Assembly: GCF_910592395.1 (NCBI RefSeq)
Contig: NC_088323.1
Location: forward strand, 8,866,001-8,930,000
Direction: 5' to 3'
Origin: Lineus longissimus
Taxonomy: Eukaryota > Nemertea > Pilidiophora > Heteronemertea > Lineidae
Length of the DNA: 64,000 nucleotides
Below the pieces are notes generated by a model. It did no database searches. It saw only the letters and a program-made list of their open reading frames with translations, and had not been told where the DNA came from. Made by a program: the position numbers and the translations under genes. Below are positions 46,401-56,914 of this stretch, one piece after another (position 1 is the stretch's first letter; each line of letters opens with the position of its first letter).

Positions 46401-49400
46401 CACCTTTATTGAAGAAAATACGAAGCAAATTAGCTCTTGAGCATTGTAAAAGCGACAATGGACAACTATAAAAGTTCTGCTGGTGGGTGTGTTGTGACTT
46501 CTTATATAGCCCATCCATAGAGTAATACTAGTATGTTACGGCAGAACAGAAAACAATGTTCGCCAACAATGTTATAGTATGGTAACTTGCACATCCTGAA
46601 ATTTACTTCACATGAAGAACACTCTTTGAACCATCACACATTATGAGAAAAATCCTTACCTGGTTAAGATTAATCTTGTGGGGGAACATTTGTTCGAATA
46701 TAGAAGAAGACAAACAATAACTGCCATCGTCGTCAACAAGCATATTGGGGACAGGAGCAAGCTGCTTGAAGTCACCACTGGCTATGATTTGCATCCCACC
46801 GAAGACCACGTCAGTTCCTCTAACCTGGAAGATAATTTCAATTGAATTATAACCAGGGCCTGGTTGTTCAAAACAAATTTGGTCGCTAACACTGGGTGTA
46901 CTCTTAACTTGGCGTTATCTACCTTCAGTAAAGCCCTTAGAATTAACGCCAAGTTAATGAATCAATGTTCAATGGTTTCTCGAATGGTGACGATGATAGC
47001 ACTAATTACCTTTCGGCATAGAAACTCGACTGTCTCCAGGATATTTCTTGACAGCATGCCAACCTCGTCGATCAGTAACACATCAGTTTCTTTAATTCTG
47101 TTCCTGGCATCCAGAAACCCATCTTTAGTTGCCATATTCTGGACGATCTCGGGCTTTGTGAATCGTCCGTCATTGATGGCTGTCCACCTATGAATCGTCA
47201 TTGCATCCCGAAAATTAGATGCCGCCATACCACTCGACGTTGTAATGGCAACCCTTTTTCCGCTATCACGCAACACCTCGGCAATCTTCCTGGAAAGATT
47301 AAATATTGGTACAAATATAAGTAGCCGACTTTTCAAATATTTGCGTTTCAGCAAGTGAATAAGTGGATTAGCTAATTTCATCAATTGTTTTTGGCCCAAA
47401 CAGGTCACATCAAGGATATCCTTGGTCACATATATGTCTTCTGAGGACAATGTCACAACCACAAATTTGCTGGCGTCGTTCCATACGTTCGATTTTCTGT
47501 AACTCATGCCATCACGTTGTAAACGTATGATTTATTGTTATTATTTTTCAGGATTGTGGTCAACTACAAGGCTTGCGAAGAAACTGACGACAGTCACATA
47601 TACTTTTCGGACATGTACACGGATTACGAACAGGTTAGCTTTTAAAAACTGCCTACGACATAGTTAACATGATTCCGATATTTCCTGACTATAAGAAAGG
47701 TGTAAACTTGACTTAAGGCAAAAACTCAATGAGCTTTTGCTTAAGGCAAAAACACAAAAAGCACCTCACTGCTCTTGTGAAGGAAGTAAGATCACCGGTA
47801 TGAGGTGGTGCTCATCGTAACGTAATCTGAATGTACTCTTGAGAACCCACAAGGCAGTCCCTATCGATTACCTTAAAGAGACTACCTTGTTTTACATACT
47901 AGTATTTGTACACATATTTGATATTGTCAACTATTCCAATTATTATTATTATTGATATTATTATTATTATTACGATTGCAGCACCATTCTCAAACGTCCT
48001 CGTTTCGGCACAGCAAGCTTGTCTTCGCGAAGATGGTGTCTCGAATCTTTCCAAAGATGAAGGTTAAAAGAAAGTCGCAAGGGAGTGTGTACATTTATTA
48101 CGGAATTGAAAAACGTGTCAAAGAAAAGGATTGTGCCGTGGTGGAAAAGAGGAGCTTGAGATGTCAAGTGGGTCGCGACAACTGCGACATCTCCTATGGA
48201 GAAACCGGCTGGAACTTTTTTTGTAGGGGCAAACAGTTACAGGCGGCCGATTTAGAGATTGATTGTTTACTTCCCTATTCCGATGCAAATTTACTGTGCT
48301 TAGGCTATTTATTGTCGACGCAACGTTTGTGCACATCAAGAAGCTCGGTCAATTGTAAGGAGATTCTTTCTGTTTTATCAACATCGGATGTGTGCCCTTC
48401 TTGCCGAAAGTGGAAGAGTTCAAGGGTCTGGCGGGAAAAGATGCTCGAAAGCGGCAAAGAAAACTTACCACCAGCACCAGGTCTAGAGGAAGTTTTTCGA
48501 AACATCAACGCAATAGAGACTGAAGCCTTTGCAGTCCCGGAGCCGCGTGAGCAGGATTATGTGTTCAATCCAACTATTGAACTAACAGAAGAGGACAGCA
48601 TGGACATGAAGGCCATCCTCGAAACTGTAATGCCCCACGCTCCCTCAAAACTAAATGTTCTACTTCAGTCCCAGGCAAATAACTGTAACAATAAAGACCC
48701 GAGAACAAGACGATGGGACCCAAACCTGATAAGTGTCATGCTCGGTTTATATTGCTCGTCGAATCGTGGATATTCCCAGTTGAAGGGGAGTGAGATGTTG
48801 GTCCTTCCCTCACAGCGTCTTCTCCGTTATTACAAAAATATCATCACACAGGAAGCTGGCTTCAACAAACAACACTTACAATGGATGCAAAAAGAAGCCA
48901 AAAGACAGGGTAAATACTGAATTAATTTTTGATGAATGTTCGTGGGTCCAACTCGCACTGTGGTCCAACTGGAGGTCTTCATCAAGAAGAGATGTACATT
49001 GTGAAGTTCCCCAAATACAGGAGTTGTCTTCAGCATTATGTCTTAGGCTACTTAGTTTGAATGAGATGAAATTAACTTAAGTACAGTTACTGTGCTCTAT
49101 GAAAAATGTTAAGATACAAATCCAAATCGATATAGGCCTTCTAGTAACTTGATTCAGATGATACACCCATTTCTTTCCTTTCCAGGTGCATCCGGAATTG
49201 CTTGCCATGGGGGTCTCATTCTCGATGAGATGCAGATTCAAGATGACTTACAGGTAAATAAAACAATCAACATAAGACAGCAATATGAAGACGACATCAT
49301 GAATGGTTGTAATTTTTCCATATTTGGAACATGCTTGTACTCTTAGAAATAAAGGTTTTTGAGCTTGCTTTAGGATTCCCAATTCTAGCCAAAATCCTGG

Positions 49401-51258
49401 AGCCATGGTCTTCTCTAAAATACTAGAGCCTGAAGTATTGGAAATGATGTCCATTTCGTCCTAAAAGTTACATTCCACCGAACTTTTATTTGCCTCGTTA
49501 TATACATGGTACATTTTTTTTCAGTTTGTTAGAAGAGGTTCGCAACTTCAGCTCGTCGGTGCCATCAACGTGGGAGAAGTTAATGATGATATAAGGACGA
49601 TCGTCAATGGCAAAATGGAGATAAAAATGGCAACACACGCCCTGCAGTTAGTGTTTCAAGGATTTCATGGCTTCCGTTGGCCAATCGCATACTTTGCAAC
49701 AGATACGGCAAAAGCATACGAATTAGCGGAAATATTCTTGGAGGCAGTGGATATATTAGACGAGTATGGGTTTTCAGTCGAGTACACTCTCATGGATGGA
49801 GCTTCAACTAACAGGTCTTTCGCTAACATCTTATTTGGTGGTGTTGACCAGATAGCCGCTGAATTTACCATACGGAATATTTTTAAGTCTGAAGGATACA
49901 TCAGCATCATGCAGGATATCAAACATGTCATCAAGAAAGTTCGCAACAACATTGAGTCATCGAAGGCAAAACACAGGGGATCACCTGGACGTTACTTGGT
50001 TCTCGGAGGAAAGGAAATCGTCTGGGAACATTTTGAAGCGGCATTTAAGTTCAATGTTCACAGTGGGCTTAAATATCACAAGGCTCTCACTAAGGAACAC
50101 GTGGAAATAACACCAGCTTCAAAGATGCGCAATAAACTAGCATGTGACGTACTAGATAAGAATATGCTCCATCTAATGGAGCGTTATCAGATGGCTAAAG
50201 CACAGTCAAAAGGGGAAAATGAAATTGATGTCAGTGGAACCATCAACCTACTGAAACAGACGTCTAAAGTGGTAGAAATATTTACGGACGTCAATCGGCC
50301 AATCAGGGATGTGACTGACCCAAGACTTAATATCCTAGATGATGTGGCGACCTTCTTCAAAACGTGGGAGGCGGATATAGCATCAACCAAACTTCTCTGC
50401 TGTAAAAAGAATGCCATGACTGTCCAGACGAGAGAGGATGTTATTTCAGCCATCACAGGATTCACAGGACTGTGTCGCAGAGTCATACCACGCTTGGGAG
50501 TGTCAATCGTCCCCGGTTACTTCAATTCTGATGTGGTCGAGAATATCTTTTGCCAGCAAAGGGGCATTCTCAACGGATTAAACACAAACCCCACGATTAG
50601 ACAGTATGGCCCGGGTATCAATACCATCGTCCTGGGCCACGTCACTGTATCGAGAAAGTCAAATGCTGGCGGAGCACGAGCTCTTCCGTTTAACGCCACA
50701 ACACCCTGTCCTCTCAACCAAACTTGGAAAAGCAAGAAGCTGGCAAAGAACATTCGGGTCTAAATTGTGTTCCTCTAATGTGACCTGCTGTGCATCATGA
50801 AACTAATGGTGTGTCTATATGTACTATATATCTTAAACATAGCCGGAAACTTTGGTGGATAGGTTGTTGCTTGCGGTGAGGTCCACAAACCCTTCCAGAC
50901 AGGAGAATGAGTCTTTATAATACCTCCATGGTCATAGTGACTCATTTGTATATTCTGGAGTTGATAAATTGATATAATTAAAGCCTCTTTCAAGTAAATG
51001 TACATTATATTACCCCAAGAACGTATACTAGTATTATGCATTGATGGAAGTGAAGGTAGAGGAATTATAGTGCTGAGCTGGTGATCAACTTGCCTGGAAT
51101 CACATTTCCCTAAGTCATGTAAGTACCATGTCATTGTTCATTGATATTTACCGCATTAAAAATGTCTTGCCGGTTCCACATTGACCTGTAAGCAACAGAC
51201 TGTGACCCGTTCTTGCTATTTCCATAGCATGGAGCTGTTCTGCATTCAATTCGGACAT
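43411..51258 (-). CDS. PIF1-family helicase with C-terminal PHD-like finger, 904 aa, seven exons
   Basis: Exons (minus strand): 51258-51152, 47289-47010, 46824-46660, 46403-46184, 45821-45732, 45511-45052, 44803-43411. All introns are GT-AG, and the total of 2715 nt is 905 codons with no internal stop. MSELNAEQLHAMEIA leads to Walker A TGQCGTGKT (residues 24-32). Then come motif Ia VAITTSSGMA (49-58), motif II LLIDEVGML (107-115), motif III GDFKQL (146-151), APVIIIRN, and motif VI VTVHRAQG (347-354): a full PIF1-type SF1B helicase core, an ATP-driven 5'-3' DNA-unwinding type. The last exon adds a 460-residue region of unknown fold ending in a C4-type PHD-like finger (CPICHKACLD, IGCDMCNRWFHWGC, WSCSICK) and a (KG)n tail. 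The ATG lies 132 bp inside the right TIR, so its promoter may be in the TIR. Confidence 0.88.
47552..50763 (+). CDS. P-element-superfamily transposase, four exons recognised, 5' end missing
   Basis: Exons 47552-47633, 47982-48909, 49186-49253 and 49525-50763 (TAA) join in frame through GT-AG introns, giving at least 771 residues. The second exon has a Cys-containing region (TSDVCPSCRKWKS) and the P-type lead RRWDPNLISVMLGLYCSS. Exons 3-4 carry the RNase H-like core: LILDEMQIQDDL (Asp codon 49224), YTLMDGASTNR (Asp codon 49795) and SDVVENIFCQQRG (Glu codon 50539), the D-D-E set of P/THAP9 transposases. Between them lies the GTP-binding-type insertion with SKMRNKLA. A THAP domain is not present in these exons; the first base of exon 47552 completes an upstream codon, so at least one earlier exon exists. 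It would cut and paste the element by binding the TIRs. Confidence 0.88.
47938..47971 (+). repeat. (ATT)n microsatellite before transposase exon
   Basis: ATT/TTA trinucleotides ending 10 bp before the acceptor ACGATTGCAG at 47981. Confidence 0.9.
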
Positions 51259-51389
51259 TTTTACAGCACTTGCTTCGATTTAGAATGTTGGCGCGTTTTT
51301 ATCCACACGTGCCGATCACGTGTCGAGGGAATCACACGGGGATTTCGTCTTTCAAGCAACAGCCAATCACATTCATTTTATTTATAGAC

Positions 51390-51756
51390 GAATAAGGTCT
51401 TCCCCACGATTACAACTTGACTTTTTGAAAGCTGCAGGTCGCGCCTCGATTTTCTGATAAATGCTCCAATTTCGGAGCGAAGAGGAAAGATTTTTTACAA
51501 AATCAGTGTGGCATACTAATGCTCTGTGTTCATAGATCGTGTAGAGTATGATTTATGTGCGAGAAAGTTTGATCTTGTGTCCTAAATGGGGTGTTTTTGT
51601 GAGGTCGTGTTTTGCGAAAATCTGCTTCGTATACGGTAGTGCATTTTCCACATGACATAAAAAGCGTTTCCATCCTTCGGGCCTTCGGCCCTTAAGGGGG
51701 CCTTCGGCCCCCCAAGCCCCAGGGGGCCTCCGGCCCCCCTAGGTACAACTTCCTGT
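51390..51756. repeat. Right terminal inverted repeat, 367 bp
   Basis: Inverted partner of 42074-42440, ending GGTACAACTTCCTGT. The three differences from the left copy are one C/T in the outer GC-rich part, one T/A in GC(T/A)TTTAT and one A/G in TGCA(A/G)CT. Confidence 0.95.
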
Positions 51757-51765
51757 GGTGACAGC
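51757..51765. repeat. Target site duplication, right copy
   Basis: GGTGACAGC, identical to 42065-42073. Confidence 0.85.
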
Positions 51766-52089
51766 GACACAGGTCAGTGTCACACCTGAAGTGATAAACG
51801 TTTACATATTTACAAAAAATGATGATTAACACTAGACCAGTTGCCAGTTGCCCTCCTTGGCTTCCCTCAGTCTCAGTGATGATGAGGCCGAGTCCATGAC
51901 ATGGCAGATGGCAAATGTCCTTCAGAGACTGTTCAAATACATACAACCATTGAACCAATACAAAGCCATCCAAGAAGTGCCAGAGCATCAGATAAAGTCC
52001 AATTGTGTATAGTAGTAGTGGATGCATGTCATGATGTAGTGCTGTGTGCATAGAGAACAGAGTGAGAATGTAAACAAAACTTGCCATTT

Positions 52090-52281
52090 TCTGTTGCCTG
52101 CACGTTCAGGGCGTTCATCCTCCACTTCCTCATCACTTTCGTCCGAATGATCACTCTCATTATGATCTAGTGATATCAATGGCTCGAACATGTATGGCTC
52201 AACGTTTAAGTATCCTTCTGTATCGACCAAAACATCCTCAAATTCACTGCTCTCACTCTCTGAACTGTATGCGGAAGCCAT
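52090..52281 (-). CDS. Acidic N-terminal coding exon, function unknown
   Basis: ATG at 52281 (minus) opens MASAYSSESESSEFEDVLVD, followed by a Tyr/Phe-containing stretch and an Asp/Glu/Ser-rich segment (SDHSDESDEEVEDERPERAG). The frame continues to 51988, but after NRKW it becomes hydrophobic and non-protein-like. A GC-AG or weak GT donor near 52088 is therefore likely and I treat this as a first exon. The layout resembles the N-termini of invertebrate proteins whose next exon holds a Cys-rich (P2X7-tail-like) domain, but that exon is not seen, so this is tentative. The P-like transposon is the next feature downstream. Confidence 0.45.
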
Positions 52282-52289
52282 CTTGCTTT

Positions 52290-52998
52290 GTTCTGACTGA
52301 CACGACCTACGTCATCAAAAAATCCCTAGCGGCCACATGTGGAACTAATCTAAAGTTGTGTGTGGTGGGAAATTCAAATAGTTCCAAATTGAAAATTGAA
52401 ATAACTAAATAATGACTTTATTATTAGAATTTTTTTAATGTCTGGGATCTTGTTTTTTTAACCCTCAACATATTTCATGAGTATCAAGCATGTTTTCAAA
52501 CCTTGATATATGACCTTTAAGGAGACCATCAGTTAGTACCTCCTGCATCTCTTATATATATTTGATGTTCAATCAACAACTCTTACTCACATACCTAGCT
52601 TGGATAGGGCTGTATTTATCAGTAGAGGTCATGAAGTCATTAATTATGTATATGAAATGTACCAACTTCTCGTTTGGTTAACAAAATCTTTGCTTTTTTT
52701 ACCTAACAACTTTCTTTAACCCTCCTATAAATTAACCCAAACAGAAATGACGAGAATGTACTGACTGCACAAGACAGTCCAAATAGTACTACATACTGAT
52801 CTGTTAATATCCTCACATACCCTGGTTATATACATAGTCAGTTCAACTTAGCAAAATATACTAGATTTTCAGATGGTTGAATTATAGAACTGGTGACTAA
52901 ATAGTTGGTTAGTTTGTTAGACTATCATTACGGTAGCCTGTAGTATATTTCACATCATATATCTTTAATATTGACTTCAAATATTCATATTTTCTATT
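52290..52998. other. Non-coding; possible LTR/leader of the first gypsy-like element
   Basis: Precedes a gag-like region. No second copy is available to prove an LTR, and no other feature is seen. Confidence 0.35.
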
Positions 52999-54614
52999 AT
53001 GGCCGAGGGAGGCAGTGACAAGCAGGCTACATTTTACGACATAACTGCTATGTTAAAAAGGTTGCACCCTGGTGATCGTCAATTACATATCATCGATGCA
53101 TTGAGTAGCAGTGTGAGCACTGATCGTCAGGGTGCAGAGGAAGAATATGTTGTCATGGAGAAGGTGGGTCGTGTGAACCGAATGCCTCCATTGGAGGAGA
53201 ATATAGAGGTAAAAGATGCTGTGCATCCTTTCTCGAATAGGAATACGGTGCAGCCACCAGTAAGGAGTACCGGTCGGGGGATTTTTGTCATATACGACTA
53301 ATAGGCCCATATCAAATCCGCTTGGGGCAAGGGTAAATGAGGCCTAACCCGGCCGGGGTTAGTGTGCCTCTTAATGATAACCCACCACCCAGTCATGTAT
53401 ATACGAAGGGAAGGGGACTGCCCATGCATAGTACCCTTTCCATGCCCCTTTACCCCCCATAGCGTCTGAGCGGAGACGCTCGGGTTTATACTCAGGTCAC
53501 CATCCTCTTTTTCTGTCGGGATTGAGTCAAGGTATTTTGTTGATACGCCTCATTTACCAAATTTTACGGGCGACAAAAAGTCAGAGGTGTCGTATAGGCA
53601 GTGGAGGGCTGAGACAAAAGGTATCTTACAGGATGTTGGCCTTCCACTGCAAACAATTCTACAGTTACAGTATGGTGATGAGATCAACTCATACGAGGTC
53701 ATTACCGATTTTTTATAGGTTGTTTGGAACTGTCCTGACCTCCGAACAGGTCCTGGCTAAGTTTTACGCTGCATCACAGGAGCAAGACTAATGTGTCATC
53801 GCCTGGGGATGCTGACTACGCGAAATTTTGTCTCGGTGTCCTGATCGATGAGGAATATAAGACGGGAAGATATGCTGCGGCTATTTTACGTCAAAAATTC
53901 GTCCAAAGAGAAGATTTTAATAAACTTCTAGTTTCTGCTACAGCGGTGGAGCAGGAGTCTGGGATAATGAAGTCCAAGTCTGTCAGCCAGCTGTCGCCTA
54001 GCTCTATTGCTCCGGAGGTCGAGAAGATGGACATTATTATTTTGAAGATGATTGTTGCCTTGGAAGGCCAAGTAGCGGACTTGAAAAAAACTCAAGCCCG
54101 CGAAAAGGCGAAAGTCAAGGACACCGCATCTTCTTCAGGTGTGTCCACTTCTTCTTCCGTACCTGTTTTAAATACGTTTGGCGGTAAAGCCAAAGTATAT
54201 TTTCCAGGGAAATGTAATTTTTGTCATAAGAAAAGGCATAAAGTCGCCACTTGTTATCGCCGTATTAATCAGGAAGCAGGCATTTAAACTTGCAGGAACC
54301 CGCGGACGGAAGGATCCGCGGGCGAAAACCGTAAAGCCTCGTACCAATATATACAATGTACTGGTGGGGAAGCCTTCTGAGACTACTGTTGTTTTGGATC
54401 AGAAAGTTGAGTGTTTGGTTGATACCGGTTCTGTTGTTTTAATTGTTTCCTCTTCTTTTCTTGATGATTATTTCCCCAATTTGGAGGTACAACCATTGTC
54501 CTATATCCTGGACATCCAGAGTGCCACTGGAGACAAGCTCCCCTATAAAGGTTTTGTAGAGTTACCTCTTAAAATTGACTCGCTTACATTGGGTATTCTA
54601 TTACTCGTTGTTGC
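52999..54614 (+). mobile_element. Degraded gypsy-like element 1: gag and protease only
   Basis: Pieces of a PNMA/Arc-type gag lie in several frames. They are 52999-53301 (acidic N-terminus), about 53530-53760 (LPNFTGDKKSEVSYRQWRAE in one frame and RLFGTVLTSEQVLAKFYAAS in another), and 53793-54287, which carries the gag C-terminus. The last piece ends with the CCHC knuckle CNFCHKKRHKVATC. A retropepsin follows in the frame 54290-54604 with CLVDTGSVVLIVSSSFL. The element stops abruptly at 54614, where the LTR of a second gypsy element begins. Confidence 0.8.
53793..54287 (+). pseudogene. gag: Gag C-terminus with CCHC zinc knuckle, gypsy-like element 1
   Basis: 164 codons: AKFCLGVLIDEEYKTGRYAA, a charged coiled-coil stretch, a Ser-rich linker and the knuckle C-x2-C-x4-H-x4-C. 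It continues the capsid piece RLFGTVLTSEQVLAKFYAAS just upstream in another frame. Earlier gag segments are frameshifted, so no full gag can be made. Confidence 0.8.
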
Positions 54615-54669
54615 TGCGCCAGTGGTTATAGTAAGCCACTGTTGTAGTAAGCTGTCCCCTAGGGATTAA
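54290..54669 (+). pseudogene. pro: Retropepsin-like protease, truncated by insertion
   Basis: VECLVDTGSVVLIVSSSF supplies the catalytic Asp-Thr-Gly; SYILDIQSATGDKLPYKGFV follows. After about residue LGILLLVV the frame runs into the LTR of element 2 at 54615, so the last 18 codons are LTR sequence and the enzyme lacks its C-terminal flap partner strands and all of pol. Confidence 0.8.
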
Positions 54670-54873
54670 CAGTATGTAATTAGTTGTATGTATATACAGT
54701 CACACTCGTTTGTCTATTATTGTTAACCCTTGTGTAGTATACATTATTGTAGTGTAAAGTTAGTTTATATTCTACCACTGTAGAAGTAAGACGTGTTATC
54801 TTTAGTTGTATTAAAAGTTACTTTCGTGGAACCTTTTTCGTTGGTTGTGTTTTGTGGTGGGATACCTTGTCCA
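54615..54873 (+). repeat. 5' LTR of gypsy element 2
   Basis: TGCGCCAGTGGTTATAGTAAGCCACTGTTG at 54615 recurs at 63910, directly after the purine tract AGAAAAAGAAGAAG there. The right end is set near CCATACTGGCGAGG. TGGCAGCCGGATTACGAACC at about 54885 looks like a primer-binding site (its complement ends in ...CCA). Compared with the 3' copy it has about 65 extra bases after the first 30. Confidence 0.75.
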
Positions 54874-55057
54874 TACTGGCGAGGTGGCAGCCGGATTACG
54901 AACCTTCCGACAAACCGTACCCGTCGTGGAAAAAAAACAACAACAAGACTCTTCTCACAATATACGTGCATGTTCTCACACAACGCCGTGAATACGCACG
55001 GGGATATCAACCGGAATAGAACTGTTACTGTAACCTTACTGTAACTCTGTCGTCATA

Positions 55058-55695
55058 ATGCAGCGTGCACCGAAACAGTGGTGTCTTACTAAGACCGAGA
55101 CAATAAACTCATTCGAAAGTTGGAGACAGAATCTGGTATACACACTGTCCCTAGCTGCTAACTTCGCACCGTTTCTGATAGACGGCAAATCGTGGGGAAA
55201 GAAAACAAAAGCAGCTCCACTCCGTGGCTTCAAAAACGATCCAGATACGGTTGCCGAAGCCAAAAGACGCACCGCAGAGCAGAAAGCCAGCCAGCTAGAG
55301 TTAATGCTAAGTCAAATCGATGTCCTATAATCTCTAGAAACACTATCGTGAAAAACTCGTCTATCGAAGGGATTTGGCAAAAGATCCGCCTCCATTTTGG
55401 TTTCCAGACCACAGGAGGACACTTACTGGACTTTGCCGAAATTCATCTCGAACCCGATGAACGCCCCGAGGACCTATACCAAAGGTTAACCGCGTTCGTC
55501 GAGGACAACTCACTCAGAGCTAACGGCATAACTCATCACGGGGAACAAGTCGGTGAGGACAAAGATCTCAGCCCCACCCTTGAAAACCTCATTGTTCTAA
55601 CGTGGCTGAGACTGATACACCCGGACATGTCAAAGCTGGTAAAACAGAGATATGGCACAGAACTTAGGTCCAGAACTTTAGTATCATTCTATTAA
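55058..55695 (+). pseudogene. gag: Gag of gypsy element 2
   Basis: ATG 55058 opens [20 protein letters not shown], then [20 protein letters not shown] and [15 protein letters not shown], stopping at 55330. The continuation is in the frame 55192-55695 ([40 protein letters not shown]). One frameshift near 55325 separates them. A further C-terminal part appears in other frames to about 55935, with a Cys/His-containing stretch near 55840-55920. Confidence 0.85.
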
Positions 55696-55936
55696 ACCAG
55701 AAATTCCACAAGCTCTGGAATCGTTACTTGATGAGATCCATACGTCTGAAACAGTCAAAGTGATGCGTGCTGATGCATCATGACACTACAGACCGAAACC
55801 AAGTGCCACTCGCCCACCAACCAAAGCAACGAACTATCGGAGCAAATCGTGTCCGCTTTGCAAACAAGCGGGCCTCTCAGAGTATAGCCATTACCTCAGT
55901 GAGTGTCGACACCTCCCCGAAAATGACTGCCGATAC

Positions 55937-56251
55937 ATGGTCAAGGCACGCCAAATAATAGGAGTTCTCGAAAGTGACGTCGACGAGGAGGGCGAACATT
56001 TGCCCTCAATCGATTCGCACACCTACTCGGATGATCTCCGAGACTCGTCCTCAACTGCAAGTAGAATTCGTGTCAGCCAGTCAGACTCACCCTATATCGA
56101 TGCGTTCTATAGTCATTTTAGTACCCGTATAACGATAGACAGTGGCGCTACAGGGAACATGATCAGTCTATCCGCTGTGAAAAAACTAAATGGCGACATT
56201 CGCAATAGCTCTCAATATGCTCATCAAGCAGACGGTTCCTCACCACTTTAA
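55937..56251 (+). pseudogene. pro: Protease of gypsy element 2, 5' half
   Basis: Contains RITIDSGATGNMISLSAVKK, the retropepsin active site Asp-Ser-Gly, and ADGSSPL, after which the Kolobok-like transposon interrupts it. The missing part resumes at about 60195. Confidence 0.9.
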
Positions 56252-56259
56252 ACAGGTAG

Positions 56260-56914
56260 CTGCCATATAAAAGGTGTGGGTTGGGACGAGGCTGGCTTTT
56301 GCCAGTAAGATATTTTTGAATTCAGAGCTCCTGCCATTTGGGCCAGTTTATTCAAAATTACAAGAGTTTGAAAAGGCAGTTTTCAATGAAAAGTTGATAC
56401 ATTTATCATGAAGTTTCATGAAAGCCATATGCCCACTTAGGGTTTATGAGATGGTCTATTTGTCGGAGAAATTAGGTGGGAAAGATTTGTAACTGAAAAT
56501 TTGCTTCATTAATAATGCATAAATGTACTATGTGATAGACAGTTTGAGGTATGATTGGCATGTGGTAAGGCTAAATATGGACATTGTAAACAAAAGCATG
56601 TGACTGTTGTGCAGGAAAATTAGTCCCCTGAAAAAGCATGCAAAATATCCCCCAAAAAATGTGGAAAGGGGCCTACTTTTCATTGGGGGTAGTCCAGATG
56701 TATTCCATGATTTATATTCCACCAAAACATGTTATTATTCACCTATTTATATTATTCACCTTTATGTTCAATTTTATGAAATATCCACTTCAGTCGTGTT
56801 AATCCACTTGCTTTGCATCACATAAAACTAGTGTACTCCTTCACTGAATTCAACACAAAAAAGTCAAATCTAAATCTAAATCCACAATAAATGATTGTTT
56901 AATCCATAGAAGAA
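56260..56914. other. Non-coding left part of the Kolobok-like element
   Basis: AT-rich; no coding region supported. Confidence 0.4.

Larger units (their letters stand above)
47290..51151 (-). other. Intron 1 of the helicase gene, 3.9 kb, containing the transposase exons
   Basis: Donor GTAAAT follows exon 1 (ATGCG) and acceptor CTTTCCAG precedes GAAGATTGCC. The split codon CG|G restores the frame so that the Walker A lysine region leads directly into KIAEVLRDSG. All recognised exons of the opposite-strand transposase (47552-50763) lie inside this intron. Confidence 0.85.
42074..51756. mobile_element. P-element-superfamily transposon carrying a PIF1 helicase-PHD gene, 9.7 kb
   Basis: Bounded by 367-bp TIRs (42074-42440 and 51390-51756) with three mismatches and flanked by a perfect GGTGACAGC duplication. 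It contains a plus-strand P-type transposase (47552-50763 at least) and a minus-strand helicase-PHD gene (43411-51258) whose first intron encloses the transposase exons. Both reading frames appear intact. A THAP domain, normally part of P transposases, was not found inside the element. Known P elements are usually about 3 kb with short TIRs and carry only transposase; this layout is unusual. Confidence 0.9.

Noticed and set aside
47290-47507. N-terminal extension of helicase exon 2 to 47507
   Set aside because: It has no Walker A and no PIF1 similarity, while the acceptor at 47290 joins perfectly to the Walker A exon at 51152-51258.
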